Positions 1 through 8,069 of a stretch of DNA of 64,000 bases are shown here, piece after piece. The stretch lies in contig JAFULG010000080.1 in NCBI GenBank assembly GCA_017473435.1, positions 1-64,000 on the forward strand, in the 5' to 3' direction. The position numbers and the translations under genes are program-made. Origin of the DNA: Clostridia bacterium (lineage in GTDB: Bacteria; Bacillota; Clostridia; Oscillospirales; Acutalibacteraceae). Under the pieces are notes generated by a model. It did no database searches and was not told the DNA's origin. It saw nothing but the letters and a program-made list of their open reading frames with translations. Positions within the stretch are counted from its first letter, which is position 1, and every line of letters starts with the position of its first letter.

Positions 1-301
1 AATTAGACCATTACGGAGTTAGGGGTACACCACGGACGGTAGCGGTCTGTTGACGTTGAAAGGTTGTTTTTATTAAAGCGGTGCGTGAGCTGTTCCAGTA
101 GGGCAGACGAGTAGTAATGTGAATTTTTCTGTAGAGCACAAGGTTGTTTCAATAACAATCAAACAGAACTGAACGAAGGATAATTTCAGACAAAGGTAAT
201 AGCAGAAAAATTCACCGCCACTGCGGACCGCCTTGACGGACCAAAGAGCGCTTTGCATCCTTTGCCGCTCTGGGCAAAGGATGTGCCTCCGCGGCATGAG
301 C

Positions 302-470
302 GGGACGGAGTTAGAAGAAACAACCACGGAATAAAAGAAAAGCACAACGTACAAGTTACGGTGGGACGGAGTTGAAAGAAACAACCGCGGTTAAAAATAA
401 AAACCACAACGCACAAGTCAAAGCTGTAGAACGTAAAAGCAACCACCGCGGTTAAAAAGAAAAAAAGATG
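302..470. repeat. Degenerate tandem repeat, period about 61 bp
   Basis: Two clear units begin at 302 and 363, each opening with GGGACGGAGTT and followed by GAAACAACCRCGG, an A-rich stretch and a CACAACGYACAAGT block. A third, decayed unit follows from about 424. A weaker echo of the first motif is seen near 10-35. The short minus-strand reading frames here (73-506) are Phe/Val-rich and look like by-products of the repeat. I see no gene in 1-300. Confidence 0.6.
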
Positions 471-486
471 AGGGGCTCTGCCCCTC
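456..486 (-). terminator. Rho-independent terminator of the metY-ychF operon
   Basis: On the minus strand a 7-bp GC stem (GAGGGGC/GCCCCTC) with a 3-nt loop is followed by ATC and a T-rich run. It is the distal end of the stop-adjacent repeat that follows ychF. Confidence 0.7.
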
Positions 487-630
487 TGCTTTCTTGCGGT
501 TCCCAAAATCGCTTATCGGCTTGGAGCGCCGAGCGATTTTGACCGCTACGCCATCCTCGCCTCGCTGTATCCGCCACCGGCGGCGCTTCGGCGACGATGC
601 CCTGCAAGCTTTTGTAAAAGCTTGACCAAA
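487..630 (-). repeat. Stop-adjacent repeat, family B (variant with insert)
   Basis: Read on the minus strand, this begins just after the ychF stop with TTTTGGTCAAG and the palindrome AAGCTTTTACAAAAGCTT, as do the copies at 6287 and 62680. Between this hairpin and the GAGGGGC hairpin lies about 110 bp of GC-rich sequence that is absent from those two copies. No reading frame of interest is seen in it. Confidence 0.6.
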
Positions 631-644
631 AATTTTATTGTTTT

Positions 645-1739
645 TTACACATTGAACAGGAAGTGTACAATGTCGCCGTCCTTCATCACATATTCCTTTC
701 CCTCACTCTTGACAAGACCCTTTTCCTTCGCCGCCGCAAGAGTTCCGCAAGCCATAAGATTATCAAAGGAAACAACCTCTGCACGGATAAATCCACGCTC
801 AAAGTCGGAGTGAATCTTACCTGCCGCCTGAGGTGCCTTTGTACCCTTTTTGATTGTCCAAGCTCTTACCTCAGGCTGACCTGCAGTAAGATAAGAAATA
901 AGACCGAGAAGATCGTAGCTTCTCTGAATAAGAAGGTCAAGACCGCTGTTTTCTACACCGAGATCAGCAAGGAACATTTCCTTGTCTTCATCGGAAAGAG
1001 AGGAAATTTCAGCCTCAAGTCCGGCACAGATGGGAAGCACCTGTGCGCCCTCTGCCTTTGCAATTTCCTTAACAGCCTGATAGTTTGCGTTTGTATCAAT
1101 GCCCGAAACAAAATCAGCCTCACTCATATTACAAGCATAAATAACAGGCTTTGAAGTAAGAAGAGCAACCTCTGAAAGCATTGCCTTCTCCTCGTCGGAG
1201 CATTCAACACTTCTTGCAGGCTTTTCATTTTCAAGAGCTTCCTTGACTCTCTTGAGGAATTCAACCTCTGCGGCAAGGCTCTTGTCGCCCTTCATAGCCT
1301 TGCTTGTTCTGTCAATTCTTCTGTCAATCATTTCCATATCGGAAAGGATAAGCTCAAGGTTGATGGTTTCGATGTCTCTCTTAGCGTCAACGCTTCCGTC
1401 AACGTGGATAATATCATCATCCTCAAAGCAACGTACAACGTGAATAATTGCGTCAACCTCACGGATGTGTGAAAGGAACTTGTTTCCGAGACCTTCGCCC
1501 TTTGATGCGCCTTTTACAAGACCTGCAATATCAACAAACTCAATTGTTGCAGGCGTAAACTTCACGGGATTATACATCTCACGAAGCTTATCAAGTCTGT
1601 AGTCGGGAACTGCAACAACGCCCACATTGGGCTCGATTGTGCAGAAAGCATAGTTTGCGGACTGTGCACCCGCATTTGTGATTGCATTAAAAAGTGTGCT
1701 CTTGCCTACATTGGGTAAGCCTACTATACCAAGTTTCAT
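645..1739 (-). CDS. ychF: Redox-regulated ATPase YchF (Obg-related P-loop protein)
   Basis: A 364-residue protein of normal length for the family. The P-loop GLPNVGKST lies at residues 7-15 and the C-terminal part fits the TGS domain of YchF/OLA1. The family prefers ATP to GTP, binds ribosomes and is linked to stress responses; this is family knowledge. The ATG has an AGAGG ribosome binding site and lies 12 bases after the metY stop, so the two genes are probably co-transcribed. Transcription ends at the 456-486 hairpin. Confident assignment. Confidence 0.95.
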   Translation of the reverse strand: MKLGIVGLPNVGKSTLFNAITNAGAQSANYAFCTIEPNVGVVAVPDYRLDKLREMYNPVKFTPATIEFVDIAGLVKGASKGEGLGNKFLSHIREVDAIIHVVRCFEDDDIIHVDGSVDAKRDIETINLELILSDMEMIDRRIDRTSKAMKGDKSLAAEVEFLKRVKEALENEKPARSVECSDEEKAMLSEVALLTSKPVIYACNMSEADFVSGIDTNANYQAVKEIAKAEGAQVLPICAGLEAEISSLSDEDKEMFLADLGVENSGLDLLIQRSYDLLGLISYLTAGQPEVRAWTIKKGTKAPQAAGKIHSDFERGFIRAEVVSFDNLMACGTLAAAKEKGLVKSEGKEYVMKDGDIVHFLFNV

Positions 1740-1751
1740 ATTATACCTCTT

Positions 1752-3035
1752 TTACTTTGTAGCTTCAATAAGTGCCTGTTCAATATCAGCAATAATGTCC
1801 TCAGCATCCTCAATACCTACGGAAAGGCGGATAAGGTCACTCTTTACGCCGCAGTCATTAAGCTGCTCTTCCGTAAGCTGACGGTGAGTTGTTGAAGCAG
1901 GATGTAAGCAACAGGTTTTTGCATCAGCAACGTGAGTTACAATAGATGCAAGCTTAAGTGAATCCATAAACTTCGTAGCTGCCTCTCTGCCGCCCTTTAC
2001 GCCAAATGAAACAACGCCGCAGGTACCGTTGGGCATATATTTTTTTGCAATTTCGTACTGCGGATCGCTTTCAAGCCCGGGATAGGATACCCAGGATACA
2101 AGGTCGCTGCTTTCAAGATATTTTGCAACCTTAAGAGCGTTTTCCACGTGTCTCTCCATTCTGAGCGCAAGAGTCTCAAGACCGAGGTTGAGAAGGAATG
2201 CGTTTTGAGGACCGGGAATTGAGCCGAGGTCTCTCATAAGCTGTACAACGCACTTTGTTATATATGCACCCTTACCGAAGCGCTCGGTATATGTAATGCC
2301 GTGGTAGCTGTCATCGGGAGTTGTGAGATCGGGATACTTGTCACTCTTAGTCCAGTCAAAATTACCGCTGTCAACAATTACACCGCCAACCTGGGTAGCA
2401 TGACCGTCCATATACTTTGTTGTAGAATGAGTAATAATATCAACACCAAAATCAAATGCACGGCAGTTTATGGGTGTGGGGAAGGTGTTATCCACAATAA
2501 GGGGTACACCGTGAGCGTGAGCAGCATTTGCAAACTTTTCAATATCAAGCACCTGAAGTGAGGGGTTTGAAAGGGTCTCACCGAAAACAGCCTTGGTGTT
2601 TTCTTTGAAGGCTGCGTTGAGCTCTTCCTCTGAGCAGTCGGGAGTTACAAAGGTGAACTCAATGCCGAGCTTACGGAGAGTAACATTGAAAAGGTTGAAG
2701 GTACCACCGTAGATTGCGCTTGAAGCAACAACGTGGTCACCTGCATTACAGATGTTGAAAATTGCAAAGAAGTTTGCAGCCTGACCCGATGAGGTAAGCA
2801 CAGCGGCAACACCGCCCTCAAGGTCTGCGATTTTTGCAGCAACAGCATCGTTGGTGGGATTCTGAAGACGGGTGTAGAAATAGCCCGAAGCTTCAAGGTC
2901 AAAAAGCTTACCCATCTCAACGCTTGAATCGTATTTATAAGTTGTACTCTGGTAAATCGGGAGCTGTCTGGGCTCTCCGTTTTTAGGAGCGTAGCCCGAA
3001 TGTATGCACTTTGTAGCAAGTTTGTAACCGCTCAT
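1752..3035 (-). CDS. metY: O-acetylhomoserine sulfhydrylase, Cys/Met metabolism PLP enzyme
   Basis: The protein makes homocysteine from O-acetylhomoserine and sulfide in methionine synthesis and belongs to the PLP gamma-family. It has 427 residues from the chosen start. The PLP lysine is in HSTTKYMDG (Lys207). An upstream ATG at 3080 would lie only a few bases past the predicted transcription start (-10 at 3095-3100) and has a poor ribosome binding site. The ATG at 3035 has AAGAGG eight bases upstream, so I prefer it. The gene heads a two-gene operon with ychF. No SAM riboswitch or T-box fits in the short leader. Cystathionine gamma-synthase activity cannot be excluded by sequence alone. Confidence 0.9.
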   Translation of the reverse strand: MSGYKLATKCIHSGYAPKNGEPRQLPIYQSTTYKYDSSVEMGKLFDLEASGYFYTRLQNPTNDAVAAKIADLEGGVAAVLTSSGQAANFFAIFNICNAGDHVVASSAIYGGTFNLFNVTLRKLGIEFTFVTPDCSEEELNAAFKENTKAVFGETLSNPSLQVLDIEKFANAAHAHGVPLIVDNTFPTPINCRAFDFGVDIITHSTTKYMDGHATQVGGVIVDSGNFDWTKSDKYPDLTTPDDSYHGITYTERFGKGAYITKCVVQLMRDLGSIPGPQNAFLLNLGLETLALRMERHVENALKVAKYLESSDLVSWVSYPGLESDPQYEIAKKYMPNGTCGVVSFGVKGGREAATKFMDSLKLASIVTHVADAKTCCLHPASTTHRQLTEEQLNDCGVKSDLIRLSVGIEDAEDIIADIEQALIEATK

Positions 3036-3094
3036 AGTATATGCCTCTTTTCTGTATATTTTATCTGTGCGATTTAGCATCTTTATAGCTTTTA

Positions 3095-3123
3095 ATTATA
3101 TTACAATTACGGGTATAAGTCAA
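3095..3123 (-). promoter_or_regulatory. Sigma-A promoter of metY-ychF
   Basis: On the minus strand TTGACT (3118-3123), a 17-base spacer and TATAAT (3095-3100). It implies a 5' leader of about 50 nt. Confidence 0.75.
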
Positions 3124-3133
3124 GGGGAAATAA

Positions 3134-3222
3134 ATTCGCGTAGGGGATGCCCCGCGTGGCGTCCCAAGGTTAAAAACGGCGTATGAAAGGGCGACTACAA
3201 CGGGGTCGCCCCTACGCGATGT
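3134..3222. repeat. Dispersed GTAGGGGCG-type hairpin repeat, two hairpins
   Basis: Two inverted repeats: GGGATGCC...GGCGTCCC and GGGCGAC...GTCGCCC, each next to a GTAGGGG or CCCCTACG edge. A related pair lies at 58531-58606. The position just after the 3228 gene would let it work as a 3' hairpin. Confidence 0.6.
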
Positions 3223-3227
3223 TTTTT

Positions 3228-3800
3228 CTAACTCCTGATAACCGCATCTGACTTTCCCTCTACGTCAAAGGCTTCAAAATATTTTTCTTCAAGGGGTATC
3301 CATTTGTTAAGAAAATCATCGAGCCTGTCCTCACCGTTGCGCATACATATACGTTCTTTCTGTGTTTTCCTGTCAGTAGTCACAAAAACCGCCATATCGT
3401 AATAACATCTCAGCTCAGGGTGGCAGGAATAACTGCCCTCGATTATGTATATCCCTTTTAATGGCAGAGTCACTTTGTTACCGAAGCTCATTCTTTTACA
3501 GATGAAAGGACAGTATTCTGCTCTCTCGCCCTTTTTCAAAGGTAACAGCACCTCACTTAAAAGTCTTTCCCGGTCAAGGTTTCCACCGGGCTCGGCGTAC
3601 CTTTCGGGAGTCCGCTGAAAAGGCTGCAGGTAAAAGTCGTCGGTGTGCACAAGGCTGCAGTCAAGCATTTCCGAAAGCACCTTTGCAAGGGTAGTCTTAC
3701 CCGAAGCGCATCTGCCGTCAACGGCAACTATAAATATTTTCTTTTTTTCAGCGGCTGTTCTGATCCTTTCCGCAAGAGCAAAAACGGTGTTTTCCGTCAC
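3228..3800 (-). CDS. Uridine kinase-like P-loop NTPase
   Basis: About 190 residues. A Walker A motif (DGRCASGKTT) lies near residues 28-37, followed by HTDDFYLQ, the substrate-side motif seen in uridine kinase, phosphoribulokinase and pantothenate kinase relatives. An R-rich segment (ERICMRNGEDR) fits a lid. It probably phosphorylates a nucleoside or similar small molecule, but the substrate is not readable. I chose the GTG at 3800 because AAAGGAG sits eight bases upstream; a longer GTG start at 3809 would overlap that site. Single gene with its own promoter, divergent from serC. Confidence 0.75.
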   Translation of the reverse strand: MTENTVFALAERIRTAAEKKKIFIVAVDGRCASGKTTLAKVLSEMLDCSLVHTDDFYLQPFQRTPERYAEPGGNLDRERLLSEVLLPLKKGERAEYCPFICKRMSFGNKVTLPLKGIYIIEGSYSCHPELRCYYDMAVFVTTDRKTQKERICMRNGEDRLDDFLNKWIPLEEKYFEAFDVEGKSDAVIRS

Positions 3801-3823
3801 GGCAATCACTCCTTTCAGCTATA

Positions 3824-3852
3824 ATTAAACTATACTTCTTGAAATCTGTCAA
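3824..3852 (-). promoter_or_regulatory. Promoter of the uridine kinase-like gene
   Basis: Minus strand TTGACA (3847-3852), 17-base spacer, TTTAAT (3824-3829), about 25 bases before the start codon. Confidence 0.6.
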
Positions 3853-3933
3853 TACGAGCACTTTATTATTTTAAAATTATACAAAGGTTTCTGTCAGATA
3901 TTCACAAAAAACATCTCTCAACCGTTGTTTTCA

Positions 3934-3962
3934 TTGACATATTTCTTCATTAAACGTATAAT
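3934..3962 (+). promoter_or_regulatory. Sigma-A promoter of serC-serA
   Basis: Perfect consensus: TTGACA (3934-3939), 17-base spacer, TATAAT (3957-3962). The leader to the serC start is about 30 nt, too short for a riboswitch or T-box. Confidence 0.85.
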
Positions 3963-3997
3963 ATTAGGTATATTATTTTTCACGAGGTGAATAAAAA

Positions 3998-5086
3998 ATG
4001 AAACGAGTATTTAACTTTTCAGCAGGACCCTCAATGCTCCCCATTAAGGTCCTTAATAAAGCGGCAGAGGAAATGTGCTGTTACGGCGACAGTGGCATGT
4101 CCGTTATGGAGATGAGCCACCGTTCCCCCGAGTACGATGTAATCATCAAGCAGGCAGAATCGCTCCTTCGCGAAATCATGGAAATCCCCGATAACTATAA
4201 GGTTCTTTTCCTTCAGGGCGGTGCATCAACCCAGTTCGCTGCAGTACCCCTCAACCTTATGAACAAAAACAAAAAGGCAGACTACATCCTTTCAGGTCAG
4301 TTCTCAACAAAGGCCTACAAGGAAGCACAGAAGTACGGTGACGTTGTTGCCGCCGCTTCAGGCAAGGATGTAAACTTCTCCGTTATTCCCGAAACAACAA
4401 GAGCTTCCTTCCGCGAGGATGCAGACTATGTTCATATCTGCTTCAACAATACAATCTACGGCACAAAGTATAACTATATCCCCGACACGGGCGACATTCC
4501 CCTTGTTGCCGATATGTCCTCCTGCATCATTTCAGAGCCCATTGACGTAAGTAAGTTCGGTCTTATCTATGCAGGTGCGCAGAAAAACATGGCTCCTGCA
4601 GGTCTTACCCTTGTAATTGTCCGCGAGGACCTCATCGGTAACGCTGACGAAAAGACCCCTGCAATGCTTGACTACAAGCTTATGGCAGACAACGACTCAA
4701 TGTACAACACTCCCCCCTGCTACTGCATTTATGTTGCAAAGCTTGTTTACGAATGGATCAAGGAGCTCGGTGGACTTAAAGAAATGAAGAAGCTCAATGA
4801 AAAGAAGGCTGCTCTTCTTTACGATTACCTTGACGGCCAGGACTACTACATTGCTCCCGTCAAAAAGGAAAGCCGTTCAATGATGAACGTTACCTTTGTT
4901 ACAGGCGACGCTGACCTTGACAAGAAGTTTGCTGCTGAGGCTTCCGCCGCAGGACTCAAGAATCTTAAGGGTCACCGTAGTGTAGGCGGTATGAGAGCTT
5001 CAATCTACAATGCAATGCCCTATGAAGGTGTTGAGGCACTTGTAGCCTTTATGAAAAAATTCGCCGAGGAAAATCCCAAGGCATAA
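3998..5086 (+). CDS. serC: Phosphoserine aminotransferase
   Basis: Converts 3-phosphohydroxypyruvate and glutamate to phosphoserine in serine synthesis; the same fold serves PLP synthesis in some bacteria. It is 362 residues, the usual length. The N-terminal FNFSAGPSMLP signature and the PLP lysine in GAQKNMAP (Lys196) are present. The ribosome binding site is GAGGTG. Followed by serA after 33 bases in one operon. The phosphatase serB is not in the window. Confidence 0.97.
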   Translation: MKRVFNFSAGPSMLPIKVLNKAAEEMCCYGDSGMSVMEMSHRSPEYDVIIKQAESLLREIMEIPDNYKVLFLQGGASTQFAAVPLNLMNKNKKADYILSGQFSTKAYKEAQKYGDVVAAASGKDVNFSVIPETTRASFREDADYVHICFNNTIYGTKYNYIPDTGDIPLVADMSSCIISEPIDVSKFGLIYAGAQKNMAPAGLTLVIVREDLIGNADEKTPAMLDYKLMADNDSMYNTPPCYCIYVAKLVYEWIKELGGLKEMKKLNEKKAALLYDYLDGQDYYIAPVKKESRSMMNVTFVTGDADLDKKFAAEASAAGLKNLKGHRSVGGMRASIYNAMPYEGVEALVAFMKKFAEENPKA

Positions 5087-5119
5087 CTCAACAAGATTTT
5101 GGATAGAGGAGATACTAAT

Positions 5120-6280
5120 ATGAAAATTATCCAGACAATGAACAAAATTGCTCCCGTCGGTCTTAATGAGCTCGACAGGAATAAATATGCTATTTCCGAC
5201 ACAGCGGAAAATCCCGACGCCATTCTTGTGCGTTCAGCCAACCTCAATGCAATGGATTTCGGCTACAAACTTACAGCCATTGTGCGTTGCGGCGCAGGCG
5301 TAAACAACATTCCAGTTGAGCGCTGTGCAGAGCAGGGTATTGTTGTTTTCAACACACCCGGTGCAAACGCAAACGGCGTTAAGGAGCTCACAATTGCTTC
5401 CCTTCTTCTTGCTTCAAGAAACATCGTAGGTGGTATTGAATGGGCAAAGACCCTCGAAGAGGATATTGCAAAGCAGGTAGAAAAAGGTAAGAGTGCCTTC
5501 GGCGGCTGTGAAATTCTCGGCAAGACCCTTGGCGTTATCGGTCTTGGTGCAATCGGCGGTTTAGTTGCTAACTCTGCAAAGAGCCTCGGTATGAAGGTTA
5601 TCGGCTGCGATCCCTTTATCACAATCGAAGCTGCCTGGCATCTTTCAAGATCAATCAACAAGGCTTCAACCTATGATGAAATCTATGAAAAAGCTGACTA
5701 TATCACCCTTCATATTCCTGCAACGAAGGACACAAAGGGTATGATTAACAAAGAAAGCATTGCAAAAATGAAGGACGGCGTAAAGATTATCAACCTTTCC
5801 CGTGCCGACCTTGTAAACTTTGCCGATCTCAGAGAAGCTCTTGAAAGCGGTAAGGTAAGCGCTTATGTTACCGACTTTCCCAACGAGGAAATCAAGGGTT
5901 GCAAGAATGCTATTGCGATCCCCCATCTCGGTGCATCAACTGCCGAATCCGAGGACAACTGTGCAGTTATGGCAGCTCACGAGCTTGACGACTTCCTTCA
6001 GAACGGTAACATCACAAACAGCGTAAACTATCCTTCAATTTCAATGCCACGTACTGCTGAAGGTGGCAGACTTCTCATTCTCCACAAGAATGTGCCCAAC
6101 ATTTTAAGCTCGATTACTACTCACATTTCTGCAGAGGGCATCAACATTGATAACATGGCTAACCGTTCACGCGGCAATTATGCCTGTACAATTATTGACA
6201 CTCCCGAGCATGCGAGTGACAAGCTGATTGAGAAGATTTCGGAGATTGAGAACATCATCAGAATCATCAAGGTCGATTAA
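5120..6280 (+). CDS. serA: D-3-phosphoglycerate dehydrogenase with C-terminal ACT domain
   Basis: First step of serine synthesis: NAD-dependent oxidation of 3-phosphoglycerate. A 386-residue short-type enzyme: split catalytic domain, Rossmann motif GLGAIGG in the middle, catalytic Arg in LSRADLVN, His in HLGASTAESE, then an ACT domain (last ~75 residues) that in this family senses serine. I start at the ATG at 5120, with GAGGAG eight bases upstream, rather than the in-frame TTG at 5099. Second gene of the serC operon; its 3' end carries a family B repeat and then a terminator. Confidence 0.95.
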   Translation: MKIIQTMNKIAPVGLNELDRNKYAISDTAENPDAILVRSANLNAMDFGYKLTAIVRCGAGVNNIPVERCAEQGIVVFNTPGANANGVKELTIASLLLASRNIVGGIEWAKTLEEDIAKQVEKGKSAFGGCEILGKTLGVIGLGAIGGLVANSAKSLGMKVIGCDPFITIEAAWHLSRSINKASTYDEIYEKADYITLHIPATKDTKGMINKESIAKMKDGVKIINLSRADLVNFADLREALESGKVSAYVTDFPNEEIKGCKNAIAIPHLGASTAESEDNCAVMAAHELDDFLQNGNITNSVNYPSISMPRTAEGGRLLILHKNVPNILSSITTHISAEGINIDNMANRSRGNYACTIIDTPEHASDKLIEKISEIENIIRIIKVD

Positions 6281-6356
6281 ACAAGAAAGTAAAGTTTTGG
6301 TCAAGCTTTTACAAAAGCTTGCGGGAGTCAAGAGGGCAGAGCCCTCTTGCTCTTAA
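6281..6356 (+). repeat. Stop-adjacent repeat, family B
   Basis: Starts right after the serA stop: GTAAAGTTTTGGTC, the palindrome AAGCTTTTACAAAAGCTT, GCGGGAGT, then the hairpin CAAGAGGGC/GCCCTCTTG. Nearly identical to 62669-62737. No T-run follows the second hairpin; the true terminator is at 6384. Confidence 0.75.
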
Positions 6357-6383
6357 CAATTATCATCTAAACACAACAAACAA

Positions 6384-6419
6384 GCCAACACGGAAAAAAT
6401 CTGTGTTGGCTTTAGTTTT
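6384..6419 (+). terminator. Rho-independent terminator of serC-serA
   Basis: Stem GCCAACAC/GTGTTGGC extended by imperfect pairs, A-rich loop, then TTTAGTTTT. On the other strand it could also end ung transcription. Confidence 0.8.
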
Positions 6420-6437
6420 ATATGATTTTATTGTTTT

Positions 6438-6498
6438 ATGACCTCGCCGGTCGGGCATTCTTTTCTTGTAAGAAAAGAATCAAAAGAACTTTACTTGT
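6438..6498 (-). repeat. Stop-adjacent repeat, family A (ung copy)
   Basis: Minus strand, right after the ung stop: GTAAAGTTCTTTTG, hairpin ATTCTTTTCT-TACA-AGAAAAGAAT, then a GC-rich CCGACCGGCGAGGTC box. Followed by the shared 6384-6419 hairpin. Confidence 0.75.
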
Positions 6499-7158
6499 TT
6501 ACCACTCAATCTCTGCAAGTCCGTTTTGCCTTAATATTTCATTCGCCTTTGAAAAGTGCCTGCACCCAAAAAAGCCCCTCGACGCCGAAAGCGGACTCGG
6601 GTGCACCGTCATCAGCTTGTAATGCCTCGGATTAGTGATAATCTCCGCTTTTTTCTGTGCGTGAGCACCCCAAAGAAGAAAAACTATCGGCTCTTCCTTT
6701 CTGTTAAGCTCACTTATCACCCTGTCGGTAAAAATCTCCCAGCCCATTTTCGCGTGGCTCGTCGGCTGACCTTCTCTCACGGTAAGCACGTTATTCAAGA
6801 GAAGCACTCCCTGCTTCGCCCACTCGGTAAGCTCACCGTGAGCAGGTATCGGCTTTCCGATATCGGCATTAAGCTCCTTGAAAATATTCCTGAGTGAGGG
6901 TGGAAACATTACTCCCTGCTTTACCGAAAAGCACAGTCCGTGTGCCTGCCCTGCCCCGTGATAAGGGTCCTGACCGATAATAACTACCTTTGTGTTTTCA
7001 AAGGAGGTATACTTAAGGGCGTTAAAAATGTCGTTCATATGGGGGTATATTCTTTGAGTGGAATACTCCGCCTTTAAAAACTTACGCAAATTCTGATAGT
7101 AGGGCTTTGACCACTCGTCTGCTAAAATTTCGTCCCAGTCGTTACCGATGTGTACCAT
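6499..7158 (-). CDS. ung: Uracil-DNA glycosylase (family 1)
   Basis: Removes uracil from DNA in base excision repair. 219 residues, normal length. The water-activating Asp is in GQDPYHG (residues 62-68), and the His loop is HPSPLSAS in the C-terminal part. Strong AAAGGAGGT before the ATG. Monocistronic, convergent with serA; a family A repeat sits between stop and terminator. Confidence 0.97.
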   Translation of the reverse strand: MVHIGNDWDEILADEWSKPYYQNLRKFLKAEYSTQRIYPHMNDIFNALKYTSFENTKVVIIGQDPYHGAGQAHGLCFSVKQGVMFPPSLRNIFKELNADIGKPIPAHGELTEWAKQGVLLLNNVLTVREGQPTSHAKMGWEIFTDRVISELNRKEEPIVFLLWGAHAQKKAEIITNPRHYKLMTVHPSPLSASRGFFGCRHFSKANEILRQNGLAEIEW

Positions 7159-7187
7159 TGTTTTGTTTGACCTCCTTTGTTTTTTAT

Positions 7188-7215
7188 ATTATAGCATGAA
7201 ATTTTTTAAATGCAA
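7188..7215 (-). promoter_or_regulatory. Promoter of ung
   Basis: Minus strand TTGCAT (7210-7215), 16-base spacer, TATAAT (7188-7193), about 25 bases upstream of the ribosome binding site. Confidence 0.6.
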
Positions 7216-7225
7216 AGTAAATACA

Positions 7226-7254
7226 GAATAAAATACCTCAACACACAAATACTA
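7226..7254 (+). promoter_or_regulatory. SigmaG-like promoter in front of the spoVT remnant
   Basis: GAATA (7226-7230), a 17-base spacer and AATACTA (7248-7254) match the known Bacillus sigmaG pattern (gHATR, CATWMTA) except for the first base of the -10. The same elements at the same spacing precede intact spoVT at 8007-8035. Confidence 0.5.
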
Positions 7255-7289
7255 ACAACACAATTTGTACTTTAAGGAGAAATGTATAT

Positions 7290-7364
7290 ATGAAAGCAAC
7301 AGGTATAGTACGCCGAATAGAGGCTCGTGTTATAATAACACAAAAATGCGAAAAATCCTTATAA
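7290..7364 (+). pseudogene. Truncated duplicate of the spoVT 5' end
   Basis: The first ten codons are identical to spoVT (MKATGIVRRI), after which homology stops and a 24-codon frame ends at 7364. The homology also covers the ribosome binding site (AAGGAG) and the upstream region back to about 7210, so promoter, leader and start are all duplicated. A hairpin with a T-run at 7439-7465 could end a short RNA from this copy. The coding part is better conserved than the upstream part. I read it as a decayed or partial duplication; a leader-like function is possible but unproven. Confidence 0.7.
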
Positions 7365-7438
7365 ATACTGGGATTTCAAGCGATTTTAGAGTATAAGTTT
7401 TTGACAAAAAACAGCACATTTTGACCTATACATAGCAA

Positions 7439-7466
7439 CAGCGGAGTGAAGCTCACTCCGCTTTTT
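7439..7466 (+). terminator. Terminator hairpin after the spoVT remnant
   Basis: AGCGGAGTGA, 3-nt spacer, TCACTCCGCT, then TTTTT on the plus strand. On the minus strand, downstream of the 7470 gene, the hairpin lacks a T-run. Confidence 0.65.
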
Positions 7467-7469
7467 GCA

Positions 7470-7949
7470 TTAAAAATTATCTAAAATATATTGCTTGGTA
7501 GATGGGGTTGTTGGTGGTGTATCAATCATGAAAAATTCTTCGGCAGGAACTGGGTCTTTTTCATAATCCACAAGTTTTGCTCTACGCTTTTCAAGTGGAT
7601 TCCGTTTTTCCCATTCTATAAACGCAAGCAAACGCTCCTTTATTAAAGATTTATTTGTCCATTCCTCGCACCATTGTTCAAATTTTTTCATTATTTCTTC
7701 AGGTGTTGTTTGCTCGATTTGTGTCATATAGTGACCGCGAGCATACATATCAGACGAAATTCCATTAATACGAATACTTGGTCTTATATAATATGTTTCT
7801 TTTGAAAAACAACTGCCTTGCACATAAAAATAAATTGTAAAGTCACCGATGTCTTTTGTCCAAGTTTTATTCTTTTTCTTAAACCCTTTTGCTTTCAAAT
7901 AAGGCTTTACATATTCAATTAATTCTTCTTCGGGTAAAAAGTGTTTCAC
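7470..7949 (-). CDS. Hypothetical protein, possibly DUF4304-like
   Basis: 159 residues, charged and soluble, no membrane segment. The N-terminal pattern VKPYLKAKGFKKKNKTW, followed by a beta-rich stretch (FTIYFYVQGS), resembles DUF4304-type proteins of unknown function; this is from memory and unverified. The gene is more AT-rich than its neighbours, and its codon use (many AAA, ATT, TTT) differs from the flanking housekeeping genes. It lies between the spoVT remnant and intact spoVT, in the opposite orientation, which suggests it arrived with, or caused, that duplication. No partner gene is seen. Confidence 0.6.
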   Translation of the reverse strand: MKHFLPEEELIEYVKPYLKAKGFKKKNKTWTKDIGDFTIYFYVQGSCFSKETYYIRPSIRINGISSDMYARGHYMTQIEQTTPEEIMKKFEQWCEEWTNKSLIKERLLAFIEWEKRNPLEKRRAKLVDYEKDPVPAEEFFMIDTPPTTPSTKQYILDNF

Positions 7950-8006
7950 AAAATCACCGCCTTTAATTTATTATATCACATTTCATTTCAAAAGTAAAAT
8001 CACGCA

Positions 8007-8035
8007 GTATAAATCTCCTCAAAATACAGATACTA
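8007..8035 (+). promoter_or_regulatory. SigmaG-like promoter of spoVT
   Basis: GTATA (8007-8011), 17-base spacer, GATACTA (8029-8035). This fits sigmaG forespore promoters apart from the first -10 base. In Bacillus spoVT is known to be sigmaG-dependent, which supports the reading. Confidence 0.55.
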
Positions 8036-8069
8036 ACATCACAATTTGCAATTCAAGGAGATATGATAT

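Noticed and set aside
73-506. Two overlapping minus-strand frames of about 100 codons
   Set aside because: Phe/Val-rich composition, no ribosome binding site, and they lie over tandem repeats and a terminator.
3036-3090. SAM or T-box riboswitch before metY
   Set aside because: The predicted leader is only about 50 nt and lacks the conserved motifs.
7290-7364. A functional 24-residue protein at the spoVT remnant
   Set aside because: Homology stops abruptly after ten codons and the rest has no pattern; a partial duplicate is the simpler reading.
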